NCBI GenBank assembly: GCA_038503065.1
Contig: JBCAMK010000007.1
Span: 372,001 to 436,000, forward strand
DNA length: 64,000 nucleotides
From: Paragyromitra xinjiangensis
Taxonomy: Eukaryota; Ascomycota; Pezizomycetes; Pezizales; Discinaceae
Reading direction: 5' to 3'
Below are positions 35,406-48,800 of the stretch, one piece after another. Position numbers and translations under genes: made by a program. The notes beneath the pieces are model-generated. The model made no database searches. It was given only the letters and a program-made list of their open reading frames with translations, and was not told where the DNA came from. Position 1 is the first letter of the stretch; every line of letters starts with the position of its first letter.

Positions 35406-38065
35406 GACGTGCAAATATCTTGTGACGCCGAGATTACTCTACTGAAACGCGAGCAATTAAAGTTGGAAGTAGATCGAGTAAAATCTTCGTTATCGAGTCA
35501 GCATAAGCAAGCAAGCAATTAGAAGTGGAAAGACAGAAGATTCGAACCTATACCAGCTCCAAGAAAATGAATGCTACCGTAAGAACATGAGTATCCTGCG
35601 ATCAGTCGCCGCAAATTGGTGGGAGAAAGATGCGTCACAGACAAGTTTAGAGTTGGAGGGGCAAATTCCGCGCGACGTCGAAGTTGACCAATCACCTGAA
35701 AAAGTATAGGGCTAGGGTTATGGTAAAAGAGCCTCACTCTTGGCGTTTCAAAACACTATGCCGCTGAAGAAGCCCATCACTACATGTATTGATATTTTGA
35801 CATGATGTTTCTTCTAGGTCGGATTTATAAATCCATGGCTTTCACACCCATTCCCCTCAGAAAACTGTCCCTTTACACTTGATGAAGGCAAAAAGAACCC
35901 GAAAGTGGCTTTTGCTGGTAACAGTTTACAACCTGCGCTAAATTAGTATATTCGCAGTTATACAATTTTTGATTTCCAAAAACTTACATTTTCAAACCCC
36001 TCTTAAGGGAATAAGACCCAACTTGGAGTTACCTACAGCATTAGGCTGGATACGATTAATAATTCTCGCTTGGGTTGGATATCGTGCATCGCCGTCGAGC
36101 CAGAAACTGAACCAAATGATAATAAGGGCATGATGATGAAATATGTCGTTCAGAGTTCCTACCTTAGTTGGAGATAATTACACACGTGATTCAACCAACC
36201 TCCTGAAACAATTTGAAGACCACCTCCCTCCCTTTCTGATAACACCCCACAATTCACTCCACCCGAATCGTGGGCCCCTTTTATCAATCAAGACTTTTAC
36301 CGCAATGGAAATTCCCAATCTAGTATCATGTCTAGCAGCAAGCAAGTATTGCCGAGCACAAACGCGTACACAAAAAATTTGAGGCGGAGCACCTCGCTCT
36401 AGACCCTGATTTCAGCGATAGAAACTTAAGATTTGGCTTGAAATGGTCCAGGGACGGCGCTAGAGACGGCTCCGATGCATCTGAGTTCTACATCCGTGTG
36501 TATGGCTTGGTTTTTACCCGCTACAGCAGAATCTTTACCATCCCTTAGATGATGTACTGGGCTACAAAGCATAACTTACACAGATACAAACGTCAAGAAA
36601 AGACTCTCACTGGCACGAGCAGCTACATATTACTCTCATGGCTAAGGACAGAACGAAAACCGAAATGCCACAGATAAGCCATTAAAGATAGAATAGCATT
36701 GCTAGAAGAAGGCCCTCGGAATCAACGGCCCCCATAAACAGTACCAAAAAACGAAAACTTAAGAAAATGCACTCGGGAAGCATGATAATATTATCAAATA
36801 CATTCTTGCCAAACCGAGAAAAACTCCGGGACACAAACCGGATAAAAAGTGATTGTCTATCACTAAGAAAAACTCGGAAACTATATCCTAACCCCCAAGC
36901 AAGCCTGGACGAATCCGCAGCACGCGAAATAATACAAAGTACTTAAGGACTAGAATCATTTCCCACCATGGCTCCACACTCAATTACTAACCTTAGTAAT
37001 AAGGCTGTGCAAGCAACGCCAAGGAAAACACGTACGCAGAATCTACTCAAGTAGGTAGCAGACCTGAAGCGGTGAGTACTAAACCCCTGCTACACCAGCA
37101 ACTCCAAACGGCCGCACGAGTAGTCCGGAGACGATCCTGCCTATCAAACCCTAATTCCTACAACGACAAATGGGAGTTGGATTCCGAAGCCATCACCTAA
37201 CTATGAGAGTGTGGACCTGCTATGGCCTATTAAGAGCAAAGAAAAGGCCAGACGATATATGTAGCAGCCACTGAAAAAACCATAGCTTATCGAAATTAAG
37301 ACTACCGTGCTCCGGGTGCCACGAGATGTAGGGGAAGGTAATGGTTAGAAACCATCAAAATAGGCATTTACTCCTACCCCCAAACTTTACAGCATTCTTA
37401 AGACACGTTTTATTTATGTACAAAGGCCAAGCGTTTTCGAGTTGCCTCTAAAAAGATCGATCTCATTCGATGGTAACCCACATTCCCCGGGAATTATGTC
37501 AGAAATGACCGCAGCGTGATTTCCCATGACTCTGGTTAACAGAAACCCCTAGCTCTAACGCTGTCATGAGATTCCCCGCCGACGGATCAACGGCACAGCG
37601 CTTCAGCCGAGGCCAGCCTTGGGGTGCGCGGCAAACAAAACAAAATTATCGAGATAAAAAAAGTTGGCGTCGATGATATCATGAGACTAGAAATGAAGGC
37701 GGTGCATATCGTTATTCGCACCATTTTCAGAAGTTGTTTCCTCTGGAGAGTCTCCGAAAACAGTAGCGATCAAGCTTTATCGTCCTGGGGATGACGACTT
37801 AGGTGCTCTAAGCTGTGGCTCAGCGTGTCTCACACTCGCCACACAGGATGGTCGCGGAGAGACCCTCTAATTAGATGCGCCGCAGACTTGGAACAAGGGA
37901 AAGTTCCACGCGTCCCGGAACTACCGAGATCAGGATGCCTTCATCATTAAGCCCTCCGAGTTCCGATTGCATGTAGAACTTCCGAACCCCCCCCCAAAAT
38001 ACAACACTATATCCCAACGTCGCTTGTCAAACATTCTAGCTGTCCCGGACGACAAGCTATACACG
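35406..38065. other. 2.7-kb gene-poor interval between divergent RPC1 and DUF300 genes
   Basis: Shared upstream region of RPC1 (-) and the DUF300 gene (+). TACATGTA occurs at 35781-35788, 376 nt upstream of RPC1. No protein gene is supported: open frames at 35519-35737 and 36143-36382 have no features I recognise. Between about 36400 and 37900 I see no gene. Confidence 0.45.
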
Positions 38066-40008
38066 ATGGTTTCGACTTGCAACTCTACACTCTCTGAAAC
38101 TCACTGTACGTTCCCCACCCCCCTTATCATCTTTGATCGCGTGCCGTATCTGACAGCCTATGACCGGGATTCAGGGAATACCGATAATATCGTCGGGAAC
38201 TTCAGTCTACATACTCTAGGATGGCTGATATGTGGCGTAAGGACCTTCTTTTCCCATTGCGAAAGCGAACGAGCGAAGACTGATTTGGAGGAGCAAACGT
38301 CAATAGGGATGCGCCATAATAGCTACCATCATCTCGTTATTCCTCATCGTTCGGCATGCAGCGCACTACACAAAACCAAATGAACAGCGCCAGTGGGTTC
38401 TCCCGCGTGGATCAACCTTAGAAACGAAATGTGAGCTGGACTAACGTTTGGGCCGACGATAGTATTATTCGTATCCTGCTCATGGTACCGATTTACGCCA
38501 TCACCTCATGGCTTTCCTATGTTTGGTACTGGCATGCCATCTATTGGGAAGTTGCACGGGTAATTGACCTCTCTTCGTAGTATATTTCCTGCAGCTGACG
38601 GATTTCAAATAGGATTGTTACGAAGCCTTTGCGATCGCGGGGTTCTTCGCGTTGCTGTGTAACTACATTTCCCCCACTCTTCGTGGTCAAAAAAATTTCT
38701 TTTCAACTCTCGAGGTTAAGCCGTGGCCTTGGCCATGCGGTAAATTGTCCAAGCCGCACAACGGCCTGACTTGGTTCAACATTATCTGGATCGGTATATT
38801 CCAATATGTATTTATCCGGGTCGCCTGCACGATTATCGCAACAGTCACGCAAGTCGAAGGTGTCTATTGCGAGGAATCACTGGCCCCAAAATATGCGCAT
38901 ATATGGACCATGGCGGCAAATATGATCGCCGTCACAATCGCTATGTTCTGTCTCATTGCGTTCTATCTCAACTTAAAGGATGCACTAGCGGCAAACAAGC
39001 CGTTCTTTAAGCTACTCTGTATCAAGCTCGTCATTTTCTTCTCTTTTTGGCAGATGGTTAGTTTTCCCCTCATCGACGGCAAGTTCCGCTGTGATGAGAT
39101 AATATTAACGAATCATACAGATGCTCCTCGACCTACTTACCTCCGCCAATGTTATAAAATCCACTAGGTACATGTCTCTGGGTGATATCTCGGTTGGCTT
39201 CAATAGTCTTCTTATTTGTTTCGAAATGATCATTTTCGCTATTCTTCACCTTTTTGCTTTTACTTGGCGCGAATATGACCGTGGCCCGCACAAAAAAACG
39301 CCTATCTTCGCCGCTTTTCTCGATGCCTTCAACCCTTGGGATATCGTCCGCGCAACTGCCCGCGGAACCCGCTGGCTACTCTGCGGAGTTAACCGCCGCC
39401 AAACTGAAGCAGAGTATGTCCTTAAGCGACAAAAATCCGAGTCAGAGGCATCCAGACTCGTGGAAAACGCAGCCGAACTCGCCGGCAGAGAGAGCCCACA
39501 ACCGATGACCGATGATTCACTGGCCATTCGCCATCCTGCTCCATCCGACAGGGCTGATGAGGTCAACACACTCAAAGTCCAAACCGGCGCACACGGATCT
39601 TACCACCCGGAGTCTGTAGAAATGATCAACACGCCTCTTCAGCCCGGGAGACAACGACCGCATGCACCGCATTCACCTTATAGTCAACAGGTGGCGAACA
39701 ATGGGTATGGGCATTCAATTGCGCCACCGCCCCATGGACCGAATGTGTATCATGAACGATATAGAGATCAGACGCCGAGTCCGGTGGGGAGGCAGGAACA
39801 TCTCGCTTATCCGACTTCGAATTATATGCCGAGTACGCCCGGGCAGGGTGGGACTCCAGCCGAATATTTGCATAGCCCGACAAGCCCGGTAGTAGCGGGA
39901 TCTCATAGTCCTATGTTACCGATTGTGGGTGGGCAAGCCGGTGGGGGTCAACAGCAGCACCAACAACATCAGCAGGAATATACAGCATGGAACCCAAGCC
40001 AAGTATAA
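38066..40008 (+). CDS. TMEM184/organic solute transporter Ost-alpha (DUF300) family membrane protein
   Basis: Six exons: 38066-38105, 38175-38236, 38307-38392, 38463-38559, 38613-39056 and 39121-40008, giving 538 residues. The N-terminus (MVSTCNSTLSETHWNTDNIV) is extracellular-like with N-glycosylation sites. About seven membrane segments follow, among them LGWLICGGCAIIATIISLFL, MVPIYAITSWLSYVWYWHAI, CYEAFAIAGFFALLCNYISP, LTWFNIIWIGIFQYVFIRV and LLCIKLVIFFSFWQM. VRHAAHYTKPNEQR and KPWPWPCGK are family landmarks. The cytosolic tail (about residues 330-538) is Pro/Gln/His-rich and disordered. Family members reside in plasma or vacuolar membranes and are linked to solute transport or membrane organisation, with little biochemistry in fungi. 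A 138-codon frame at 37967-38383 across the first exons is spurious. Confidence 0.9.
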
Positions 40009-42965
40009 TATAGGTCTCTCGGCTAACCCCCAAAAGTACTTCCCGGTTGGTTCCCTTTGTGTCTATTGCTTTGCGAACTTAGAAGTAATTCGGGTGGTGA
40101 TTTACAATCTTTTGGCATTCCCATCTCCTTTGTGGATTTTTTCCCGGAGTTCCCCTTTCCCTGTCAATTGTTCATTACCTTTCATTCTGGTCCGTTCCAA
40201 CTCCAATAATTTACGAGAGATTGGTCTACATTTTTCTATTCTCCAATTACTCTACGTCGAGCGTTAGTATCCTTTCCTTCAAAATAGCATAGATATCCTA
40301 AATTGGTGCTTGTTTACTTTTTCGTACTCTTTTCTCTACCACACTCTCTGCCTCTACTCGTGCCCCCATTGCCGGAAACGTGGGTTAGGTGTAGCTTTTC
40401 TTTTGTAAATATGTACTATCTTCCGTATTTTTGATATTATCAGCTTTTCATCATCAGGCGGACAGTTTGTGTAGGAATTTTGTATAAGTAATTGGATTTG
40501 GTTCTTAGTTAAATTACAGGTTGCCTAATGTCTATATATTACCATCACCCAAGAGTCCCTAATATACCTAGCTGGCGTAGCTATAGGAGAGGGAAAGACA
40601 GAATGAAGATTGAGGCGATAGAGTTAAGAGTATTTGGTAGGTAGTGCTACAGCCTTATCATTATTTAGTAAGGCTTGGTCAATATTAATATTACTCTTCT
40701 CGTGCTATCTCACGATTCAAGTCAATTATCTTTCCATCCCTTGTCCTTCGCCGGGAAATTCAGCGGTCCCTGTTGTCATTTGATCCACCCATATCTCTGT
40801 TCAAGGCTTGCCAAGTGCCAGAAACGGAAATATAAGTAGCGAAACCAACTCCGTATTCTACAGCCCGCAAAAAATCCTACTGTAATCGATAGAACATCCC
40901 GGGTTCGAAGGTACATCTAAAGTAAGAAATCAATACAGTACAAAGGGGGGCTATGAGAGCGGCAAGCTGGTAGCAGGAGAGACTGGCGTCCGTATTAATT
41001 CTGAGAACATCAATTTCACAGCTTGTGCCGTTCAAGAAACCACATAAACCAGCTCGTACTCGCGCTAGCACTAAGATATCGGTACCTAAATAATGCATTT
41101 GGTAGAACAGGATCCTGAGACTCTCTAAATCTCGTGTGCAGCAGCCTGTGAAGAATTTAAAGCAAGTGTCCCGCACTAAAATTTATCATGCCCGTACAAA
41201 ATACAAAGTCTAGTGATTGCACCACATTCAACCTATCTGTCCTCAGCCACTAATAACTCAAAAACAATTCAAACCCACGTCATTCAAGCTCTCACTTCCC
41301 TGATATAACGCCAGCAAAAATCATGCTTTCTAAACTCCGCGCTGGAATTATGTTCTTTAAGGATAAATGGAGTATGGTGCACGCACGTTTAAATGTAGAC
41401 CAATCAAATCTATGGGCGGGACGCCACTGGAAGACATCCCGTTAATATTTTGAAGGCTTCAGATGTATGCAGTTTGAAAGCCTCTAGACCGAATCTGTAA
41501 AGATTAGCCAGTTTTCAAACAAGCGATCTGTGGACCCCCCCTCCCCCCTCTGTAAATTTCTAACCACTCAGAAACCCAGACCTTAAACAATGGCGCTTTG
41601 CAACAATACATAAAAAGTCTCCAAAAAATTACAATTTATAGTTTGGTAAATGTTCTCACAGAAACATATTTCGCAGGTTTTATTGCCTACTATTTTTGGT
41701 TGTTTAAGGCTGTAACAGTGTACCAGATTTTGGTGTGATGCATGGTTGCCACACTACCTGCACTCTTGCCTCCTGGATATCTGGCTGCAACAATCAGTGA
41801 CGGGTTAGAGGTCTAGGTCTGAAGCCTCCAAAATATCGACGGGATGTCTTCCACTGTCTTGCCAAGAGCGCCAAACACCACACCAAACTCAGCGTTTTCC
41901 TCCTCCTAAATTTTTCAATCTTGGTATCTTAACAACCAGCCATTCTAAACATATTTCCGTCTGAACATGTGTTTCTAATTGCTAAAGATACATTAACCAA
42001 CCTTCAAAATTAAATCATCATGCATGCTCCTCCTAAGTATATCTCATCACTTGTGGGGTACCCCTTGGAGCATTCCATTTGGTGCTTTCTACAGCCAAAA
42101 GTGAGTTTTATCCCACAACCACTGGAATCCATGCTCTGTAAAAAGCTATTGAGCTTTATCACCACCACCCTAGGCCTATCAGCTTCTCTTGAGCAATTCT
42201 GCCGAGTGTAAGTTTCGGAATATTGGCCCAAAAAGCATGGTCTACATTTAAGAGTGCGCGCACCATACCTCGCACGGCAAACGGTGTAGGGCGTTGAAGG
42301 TTCCGGCATACAAGCTTAAGTGAAGCCTATCTATCAGGTCTATACTGGAGTTGAGCCCACTAGTCAAGTACTCTTTGCCTCTCGAACTTCATATTTTACA
42401 GCATCTCGAAACATGATAACCCCGAGTGATGCCTCGTGACCAAACCTCCCGCTTTTTCGATCCGTCTCCCGCGGACTGAAACAATGCAGCCATCGCACAA
42501 AACCGCTACATTTTGAATAGTCTGTGATGCATTAGGCCTGCAGCTGGTTTCTCCGATCAGACACGATATATTACAGCGATGGTATAGACGGCATTCTTAG
42601 GAGTCTAAAAACCACTACAACTTTCCATAACACTAGACAGCCCGATTCCACCTTCTCGGCTGAGGGTATGACAAGTCCTAATAGGGTTCAGTGATCCCTA
42701 CAGCCATTGACCAGCTCAGGTTGTCCCGCCACTTGACGTTACGAGAGATCTAAACCTCGATCACAAATATAAGCGCAGCTCTTACGAAATCACCCGCCCC
42801 CACTCCACCTCCAAGACGCGGTGTCCAGTTCGCACACGCGCTATCTCAAGATCGTGGTTTCGCCGATACAGATATCTGTGGAACAGGCCTCGTGGGAGAT
42901 CGGACAGAATATTACCTCCATTGATTGGTGCCGCAGGATCAGGCCGTTATGATATCATCTTTTCA
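40009..42965. other. 3-kb gene-poor interval with an inverted-repeat element
   Basis: The first 300-400 nt are T-rich and probably hold the 3' UTR of the DUF300 gene. The inverted-repeat element at about 41412-41870 lies here. Minus-strand open frames at 40877-41176 and 42010-42309 (99 codons each) show no domain I recognise. Confidence 0.4.
41412..41870. mobile_element. Inverted-repeat (MITE-like) element
   Basis: A 38-nt arm at 41425-41462 is repeated in inverse orientation at 41819-41856 with four mismatches. The shared core is TGGAAGACATCCCGT. Weaker similarity continues outward for about 13 nt on each side, with G/A differences. The 356-nt centre has no convincing open frame. Arm length and total size fit a non-autonomous DNA element; the exact ends and target-site duplication are not certain. 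Confidence 0.6.
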
Positions 42966-43790
42966 ATGGACTTCTTGAGCAACACGACGATGAGGCTGAT
43001 TGCACGAGGAATTCTGTGCGATGAGAATAAACATTCCACTGACGCACCGCCTGCAGTATGTAGGTATTGCGTATTGTCGCGAAATCATCTAGCAGATTGG
43101 TCAACTGGTTGCATATACTGCCTCTGTGTCAGACTTACGTTGCGATGTTATTTTTTTTTCCAGCGGTGGTTGCATAGAAAACCCCATACACCAAAAACCT
43201 CAGTTCAATCCTCCCACCACTCCCATCAAACCTGTTTTCATGCTTGCATAATCAGCTCTAGAAAGCAGATAGAGAGTAAGAATATGTGTCCAAAGCCGAA
43301 ATTAGCCATATTCCACGGTTTCAATAACCCAAAAATTCTCGCGAAGTTGAAATTAACCGAGCATCCAACGTGGTGCCTAACATTTACAAAAGACGGAAGC
43401 ACCGCCAACGATCGCCGACGCCCCATCACCCCGCGCCAGACTCCTCGTATATCTATGCGAGAGCGCGGATACCTGCAGCAGGTGGGTTTTATTAACGCCA
43501 TAACTTTGGTCGTATGCGAAAATCTTGTACCTTTGACCTGCAGCAGACAAACATCGATGATAGGTCGTTCTCACCCGACCTACCCCAGGTTCCTGTATAC
43601 TAGGATCGATAATAGCGGGTTAGATATGACTGCAAGACTCGAGTTTATGACACAGACAAATCACCAAGCGCCGCTTACGGATATCTTTCATGGATTATCA
43701 CTCGATAAGTTGCGGCGTACTGCCGCGCTAGACATGCATCTCGTCAGATTCCGGTCAGAACGAAAAACAAAGGACGGATTTGGAAGTTAA
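42966..43790 (+). CDS. Unrecognised long open reading frame
   Basis: A 274-codon frame from ATG at 42966 to the stop after 43787; the frame stays open upstream to at least 42921. It starts MDFLSNTTMRLIARGILCDE and is rich in Cys, His, Arg and Thr. I see no signal peptide, membrane segment, repeat or family motif. A frame this long without a stop is unexpected by chance in DNA of this composition. Even so, codon choice looks unselected, there are no homologous-looking blocks, and the start context is unremarkable. It could be a young orphan gene, part of a spliced gene, or the relic of a mobile element. The P450 gene is convergent, 238 nt away. Confidence 0.3.
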   Translation: MDFLSNTTMRLIARGILCDENKHSTDAPPAVCRYCVLSRNHLADWSTGCIYCLCVRLTLRCYFFFQRWLHRKPHTPKTSVQSSHHSHQTCFHACIISSRKQIESKNMCPKPKLAIFHGFNNPKILAKLKLTEHPTWCLTFTKDGSTANDRRRPITPRQTPRISMRERGYLQQVGFINAITLVVCENLVPLTCSRQTSMIGRSHPTYPRFLYTRIDNSGLDMTARLEFMTQTNHQAPLTDIFHGLSLDKLRRTAALDMHLVRFRSERKTKDGFGS

Positions 43791-44028
43791 TAATCTTATT
43801 TAATTATTTCCTATCACTTTTGAGACACAGATATGGTAAAGAGTGCCCATGTATACAGAAGCGCTTCAAAATAAACAGAAGAAATTTTGACCCAAAAAGA
43901 AAATATAAAAACAGAAAAACAATCCTCCCCCAGCCAAGACAAAAGAAAAGAACAAAGATGCGAAACCAACAAAGTGGTTATGTGGGTATATGTATGTAGG
44001 TGTAAATGAGTGTGTTTAGTTAGAGTAA

Positions 44029-45820
44029 TCACAACATAACTTTCTCGCGACGCTTGACCATGACCTGCATGTCAATGAGTTCCACGACAAGAGTGAAATA
44101 TTCCTCAGGTGCTTTGATCAACTCAAAGTCGTATGTCGTAACCATTTTCGCGATGACTTTAATCATCAAGAAGACCGCAAGATGGCGCCCGATACAAACG
44201 CGACCACCAGCACCAAAAGACAACCATCCAGCCTCGATATAATTTGTCATAGTCCTAGGCGCGCCATCAAGCATCTCAGTCGGGTGAGTCCCAAGCCAGC
44301 GTTCGGGCTTGAACTCAGCTGCGTCGGGGCCGAAATAGCCAGTGTTGTAATTAACAGGCCATGCAGACATGCCAACAACATAACCAGGCGGAACAAAGAA
44401 TTCATTGAGTTGACATCCAGCGGGAGGCGACACGCGAGACAGTGTGAAACCAACTGAAGGTGCGAGACGGATAGCTTCATTTACAACTGCCTCCAGGTAA
44501 GGTACTTTGTTGCATCCACCGCGATGCAGGAAGTCGGCAAATTTGAGGTCGCCGTCGAGTTCGGATAGTTCTTGGCGGACGCGAGCAAGCATTTCGGGAT
44601 TCTCGATGAGCATATGCATAGCTTTAACAGTTGGATGAGGTGCAACGCCAATTGCGCCAGCCCTTGAACAGTGTTAGCAAAGCCCATAAGCAAACTGGGG
44701 AGGTTTAAACACTCACATGAGATTGAAGTACTGAATAGTTGCTCCCTGAACCTGATCCCCAGCGGGGTAATGGTCTCGCATATGGTTCTGTGCCTCATGG
44801 AATCGAGCCAAAAGATGTCTAGGGGCCTGAACTCTCATTTCTTCAACTTGTGGCTATTGAAATACGTTAGTGACTAGCTTCTAGTCGAAATTTTTGCATG
44901 CACGGCACATACCCCTAACGGTCTCTTCCACTTCTCTGTACCAATACCCACTCCTGCGTAGTAAAGCTGATCGAGGAAGTAGAGCAAGAGCATTCTACGG
45001 ATCCACCTTGTGGTAATCAGGAGCGCTTGCGGGATTGGCATAAGACCACCAACCACTTGGATAATGACTCTGAGACCAAAAAGCGTATTCCAAAGATCCT
45101 TCCCAGCTAGACAGAATCCACCAGAGAAGTTACAAGCGATCTGGCAGGTCGCATCCCAAGTGTAGTACTCCATCCAAGTGGTCATATTACAAACTTTACG
45201 AGGCTCCACGATATGCTTATCCATTCCCTGCACGAACTCACTGATCGCCTATGTTTCGGTTAGTAAATATACGAAAAAAGAATTCAACACAGTTCTCCTG
45301 ATAATCAACATACCAGATCGAAGTTTTCTTCCAGTTTGGTCAAGCCGGCTTCAGAATAAAAGTGTGACATATACTTCTTCCCGAGGCGAGCCTTCTCTGG
45401 CTCCCGTTCAAAGATGAAGCTGAAATCCTGGTTGACGGAGCCAGTTTCGTAAGAAGGGGCTTTGCGGAAGAAAGTCTCTTCTTTTTTATCATTGGCAAAA
45501 CTATAAATCTGATTCCGAAGGAAAGGATCTGAACACGAAATATCGTTTGGTGCTATCCAGACCACCGGCCCATACTTATCGTGCAAGGACATAAGGTCCC
45601 GATGCCATGTACGTCTCAACGTGTAGTAGGCTCGATAGAAATTGGTGAATTTGGCAAGAAATGGACCTGGGACCCCTTGCTTCCGGAAGGGACTGTTCAG
45701 GTACTTTACGGTTTGGCGGGCTAGAAAGTATGCTGCGATTCCCGCGGAAATAGCAAGCTTGTGATGCCATAGCGTGTAAAAAGAGTCTAGGGCGCAGCCC
45801 ACAACTTTTGATACGAACAT
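44029..45820 (-). CDS. Cytochrome P450 monooxygenase-like protein
   Basis: Four exons: 45820-45314, 45248-44913, 44853-44717 and 44662-44029, giving 537 residues. An N-terminal membrane anchor (about residues 20-36) precedes GVPGPFLAKFTNFYRAYYTL and KYGPVVWIAPNDISCSDP, typical of fungal P450s of the pisatin-demethylase-like group. The K-helix is EAVVNEAIRLAP (ExxR), the PERW box is FKPERWL, and the haem loop is FGAGGRVCIGRHLA near residues 474-487 with its Cys ligand. The I-helix reads MAGAIGVAPHPTV, where most P450s have AGxDT: the usual Asp/Thr oxygen-activating pair is absent. It would sit on the endoplasmic reticulum facing the cytosol with a reductase partner. The substrate is unknown, and no biosynthetic backbone gene is nearby. 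All three joins keep the frame. Confidence 0.9.
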
Positions 45821-48800
45821 AGTCTCGGTTTGGATGGCGGGGTGTTCGCAACAAGGTCAAATGCTAATGAACGGTACTTCAACTTAAATGTAATAGCTTT
45901 ATTAGTCAAATCCCCGAGGCATAGGTTGAGTTATCAAGAGGTTACCTAGGATCAAGGAGAATTTAAGGCCGCCTTTATTATAGAAAGAATGAGGTTGTGA
46001 GTAGTGAAGGAATGAGAAGTAGGATGGGAAGATGGGAGGGAAACCCGACCTTTTTGTGGGTGGAGGAAGTCCTAGGAGGATAGAATTTGACAAGATGTAG
46101 AATACCATGTAATCCCCGTCCAACAATTGACCGAGGGGTACGTGAGACTTGAGCTCAGACCCAAATGCCGTCGATGCACGTTAACGGTACTAAGTGGAAA
46201 ATTATACCCCAAAATAAAACATTAATCCGCGCATTGAGTTTTCCCACATCAATGCGTGAAGGTCAGTTTCGATGACTGGGCTATCCTCAACATAAGAAGA
46301 AACATTAGCTAAAGGAATGACACTGGAATTCATCCACCACGTTTATTTCTATTTAGCTCAAAATCATTTTAATCCTTCGCATACACGCACGCCCACGTTT
46401 CCTACCCACGTTTTTTGCCCACAGATCGATACGACACGCGGAAAACTCCGACCAGGAGATGCTTTACTACCCAAAAACCTATAGAATATGATAGTGACTG
46501 CTTAGGTTGGTATCTGAGACATTGCCGTTGAAAGGGGCAGCGAATGATCAGGATATCTGAAAACCGTTTAAAACGAGCCGGGACCCAAGAATTACGCAGG
46601 GAGTCAGAGCCGAATAGGTATCTTTGGGCTTCGTGCATTACCTGCAAGTGTAACTTTAATTGCTTTTAAAGGTAGCACGGCATCAGCCAGGTGGCGCATG
46701 TCAACGCTTGACATCTGATTTCAGATGTAAGCCCGCTTGACTCGACCAATGAACTCCAGACGGCAGTGAGAACACTCGTGGAAGCTTCTTAATCGCCTGA
46801 TTTTCATCCATCTAGAGTGCCATTCGCCTAGGCAAACGCTCATTCAATCGTACGAGTTCTCAGCACCAGGAACCAAACAGTTGGTACGTACACTTCCATT
46901 CCGGGCTTAGTCTCCAAATGTTTCTACTATCTGAATGGTCGTCAAAGTCGTTAAAAAATTACGAGGGGCAGGGGCTGAAACTTAAGGTTCTATTAAGCTT
47001 TGACAAGCGCGGCTCTGCGGCTGTGCGGTTGTGCTAATGTGATCTTATGTCAGGGCTCCGGAACAAGTTTACAACTGTCTTGCTAAGATTAATACCGCAA
47101 AAATATACATACCATGTGGACCGTCCACGTTTTCCATCGAAGTTTCGCCATATACGGTATAGACTTATTGCGTACAGGGCTGGCTTAGATCGACGATCAT
47201 TGCTGGTCACTCGGTTCTAATAGGTATGCCCAACAGTGAGTATGCGGCGTTCTCGCATAGCCATAATCCCTGCATCATGAAAGGCTATGTCTTGATATAA
47301 CCATTGGGATACCTGCAGCCATGCGATTTGATAGTCATGTCATGTGAAGGTGTGGCCTAGGTCCTTGTGATTTTATGATTATTATTATCTAATTGCAAAA
47401 GAGATCTGCGTATGAACTCTGATTCTAACCCAGAGAAAATGAAAAACACAAATGGAATACGAAATCTAATGAGAATATTGAGGGGAAGTTTCTTGCCCTC
47501 TCTGCCCTATTCCAGGTTATTTTGACAGTATCCCCTGGAATTGGCGCTTTTTTCTATAGCTATCCCAATACCCCGGTCCCCATAAATTGAATTTTAAGTT
47601 AATCTCTGACAGCACTTTGGCATGAACATACAGTCTAAAGCGTGGGGCTGCAGGAAAGGTTTTGTGGGGGTGAATTTAAGGTGCTTTTAAAATACGAATG
47701 CAAAAGGGTTCTGGTGGAGTCGTTTTGGCTCGGAGCCCGCCGGTAATCCCTGAAGCGAAGGACTCAGAGCTCGATGAGCCCTACGCCTGTGGGCTATGAT
47801 TTCTTCAATTTGTGGGGTGTATGAATTGTCCGAAATCACCACTGCAGCTGGTGAAGACACCAAACAAAAAAATCTAAAAAAGCAACCGTGGCTGAAACAA
47901 ATGTTCCCCTTACCCACTCCCTAAATCAAGTGAAGATAATAGACCACGTGCACACACTGCTCCAATACCCTTGAATCCATCGGTTAGATGCACATCTTCC
48001 ACGGACTTTAGCCCCACGAATATGCCGCTCCTCTGCCTCTCAACTGTGCCAACTCACGTCTCCTGGCAGGGGGTAATGATGATCTGAAGCCCCAGCAACT
48101 TTGAGGTTCTCGGTTCGGTGGGGAACAGGCCTGGAAGTGATGGTTCTGGCAGACAGACGGCTTGCTAGCGCCTGGTGGTGGGGGTAGCAGCACCCCGGCT
48201 ATCCAGCTTGCCGCCGTAGGTGGCTGATTCCGAGCCGTTGCGAAACAGGTCAAAAAATCATCGCTAGAAATTCTGGTGGTTCACGAACCTTTTGTCTCGT
48301 AAAAGGTGTTCAATAACGGTAGACTAGCTTCATAGCCAAGGAAGTGGAGGAATTAACGGTGGTAAACAGATTGGCGATGGGCTCCAAGGAGTAGTAACTC
48401 AGTGGCGTTCTGTTGTAAACCAGGATCGAGATATCAGTCCACAAAATAACCTCTGCGAGTGATATCCAGGGAATACAGCCCTCTCTGGCAGTACTAACTG
48501 AAAGAGATTTTGGATACCCAAATTTGTTGGTGATAAAGGGGATTTTTGCAAGCGCCAAGACTTGAGGCGTTTGAGTAACAACGTGACGAAAACACATGGC
48601 TATAGCTACAACATTCACTTTTCAGATCACTAACCAAGCCACCAACCTAAGCCACAAATATTATTTGAATAGTTCTTCCTATAGTTCTCCCAGTTGGTCG
48701 AGGACTAATTCCGCTGCTTAATTTTGCGAATTGATCACGCCATGAAATTTTAAGTAGAGATCATCTAAAAATTAGAGATCAGTTGATTCGCTACAGTCTA

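Noticed and set aside
37967..38383. 138-codon open frame on the plus strand
   Set aside because: It crosses the first three exons and two introns of the DUF300 gene in a mixture of frames; the spliced model gives family-like sequence instead.
47687..48253. Two minus-strand open frames in a GC-richer patch
   Set aside because: Composition gives open frames easily here; neither product resembles a transposase or any other family.
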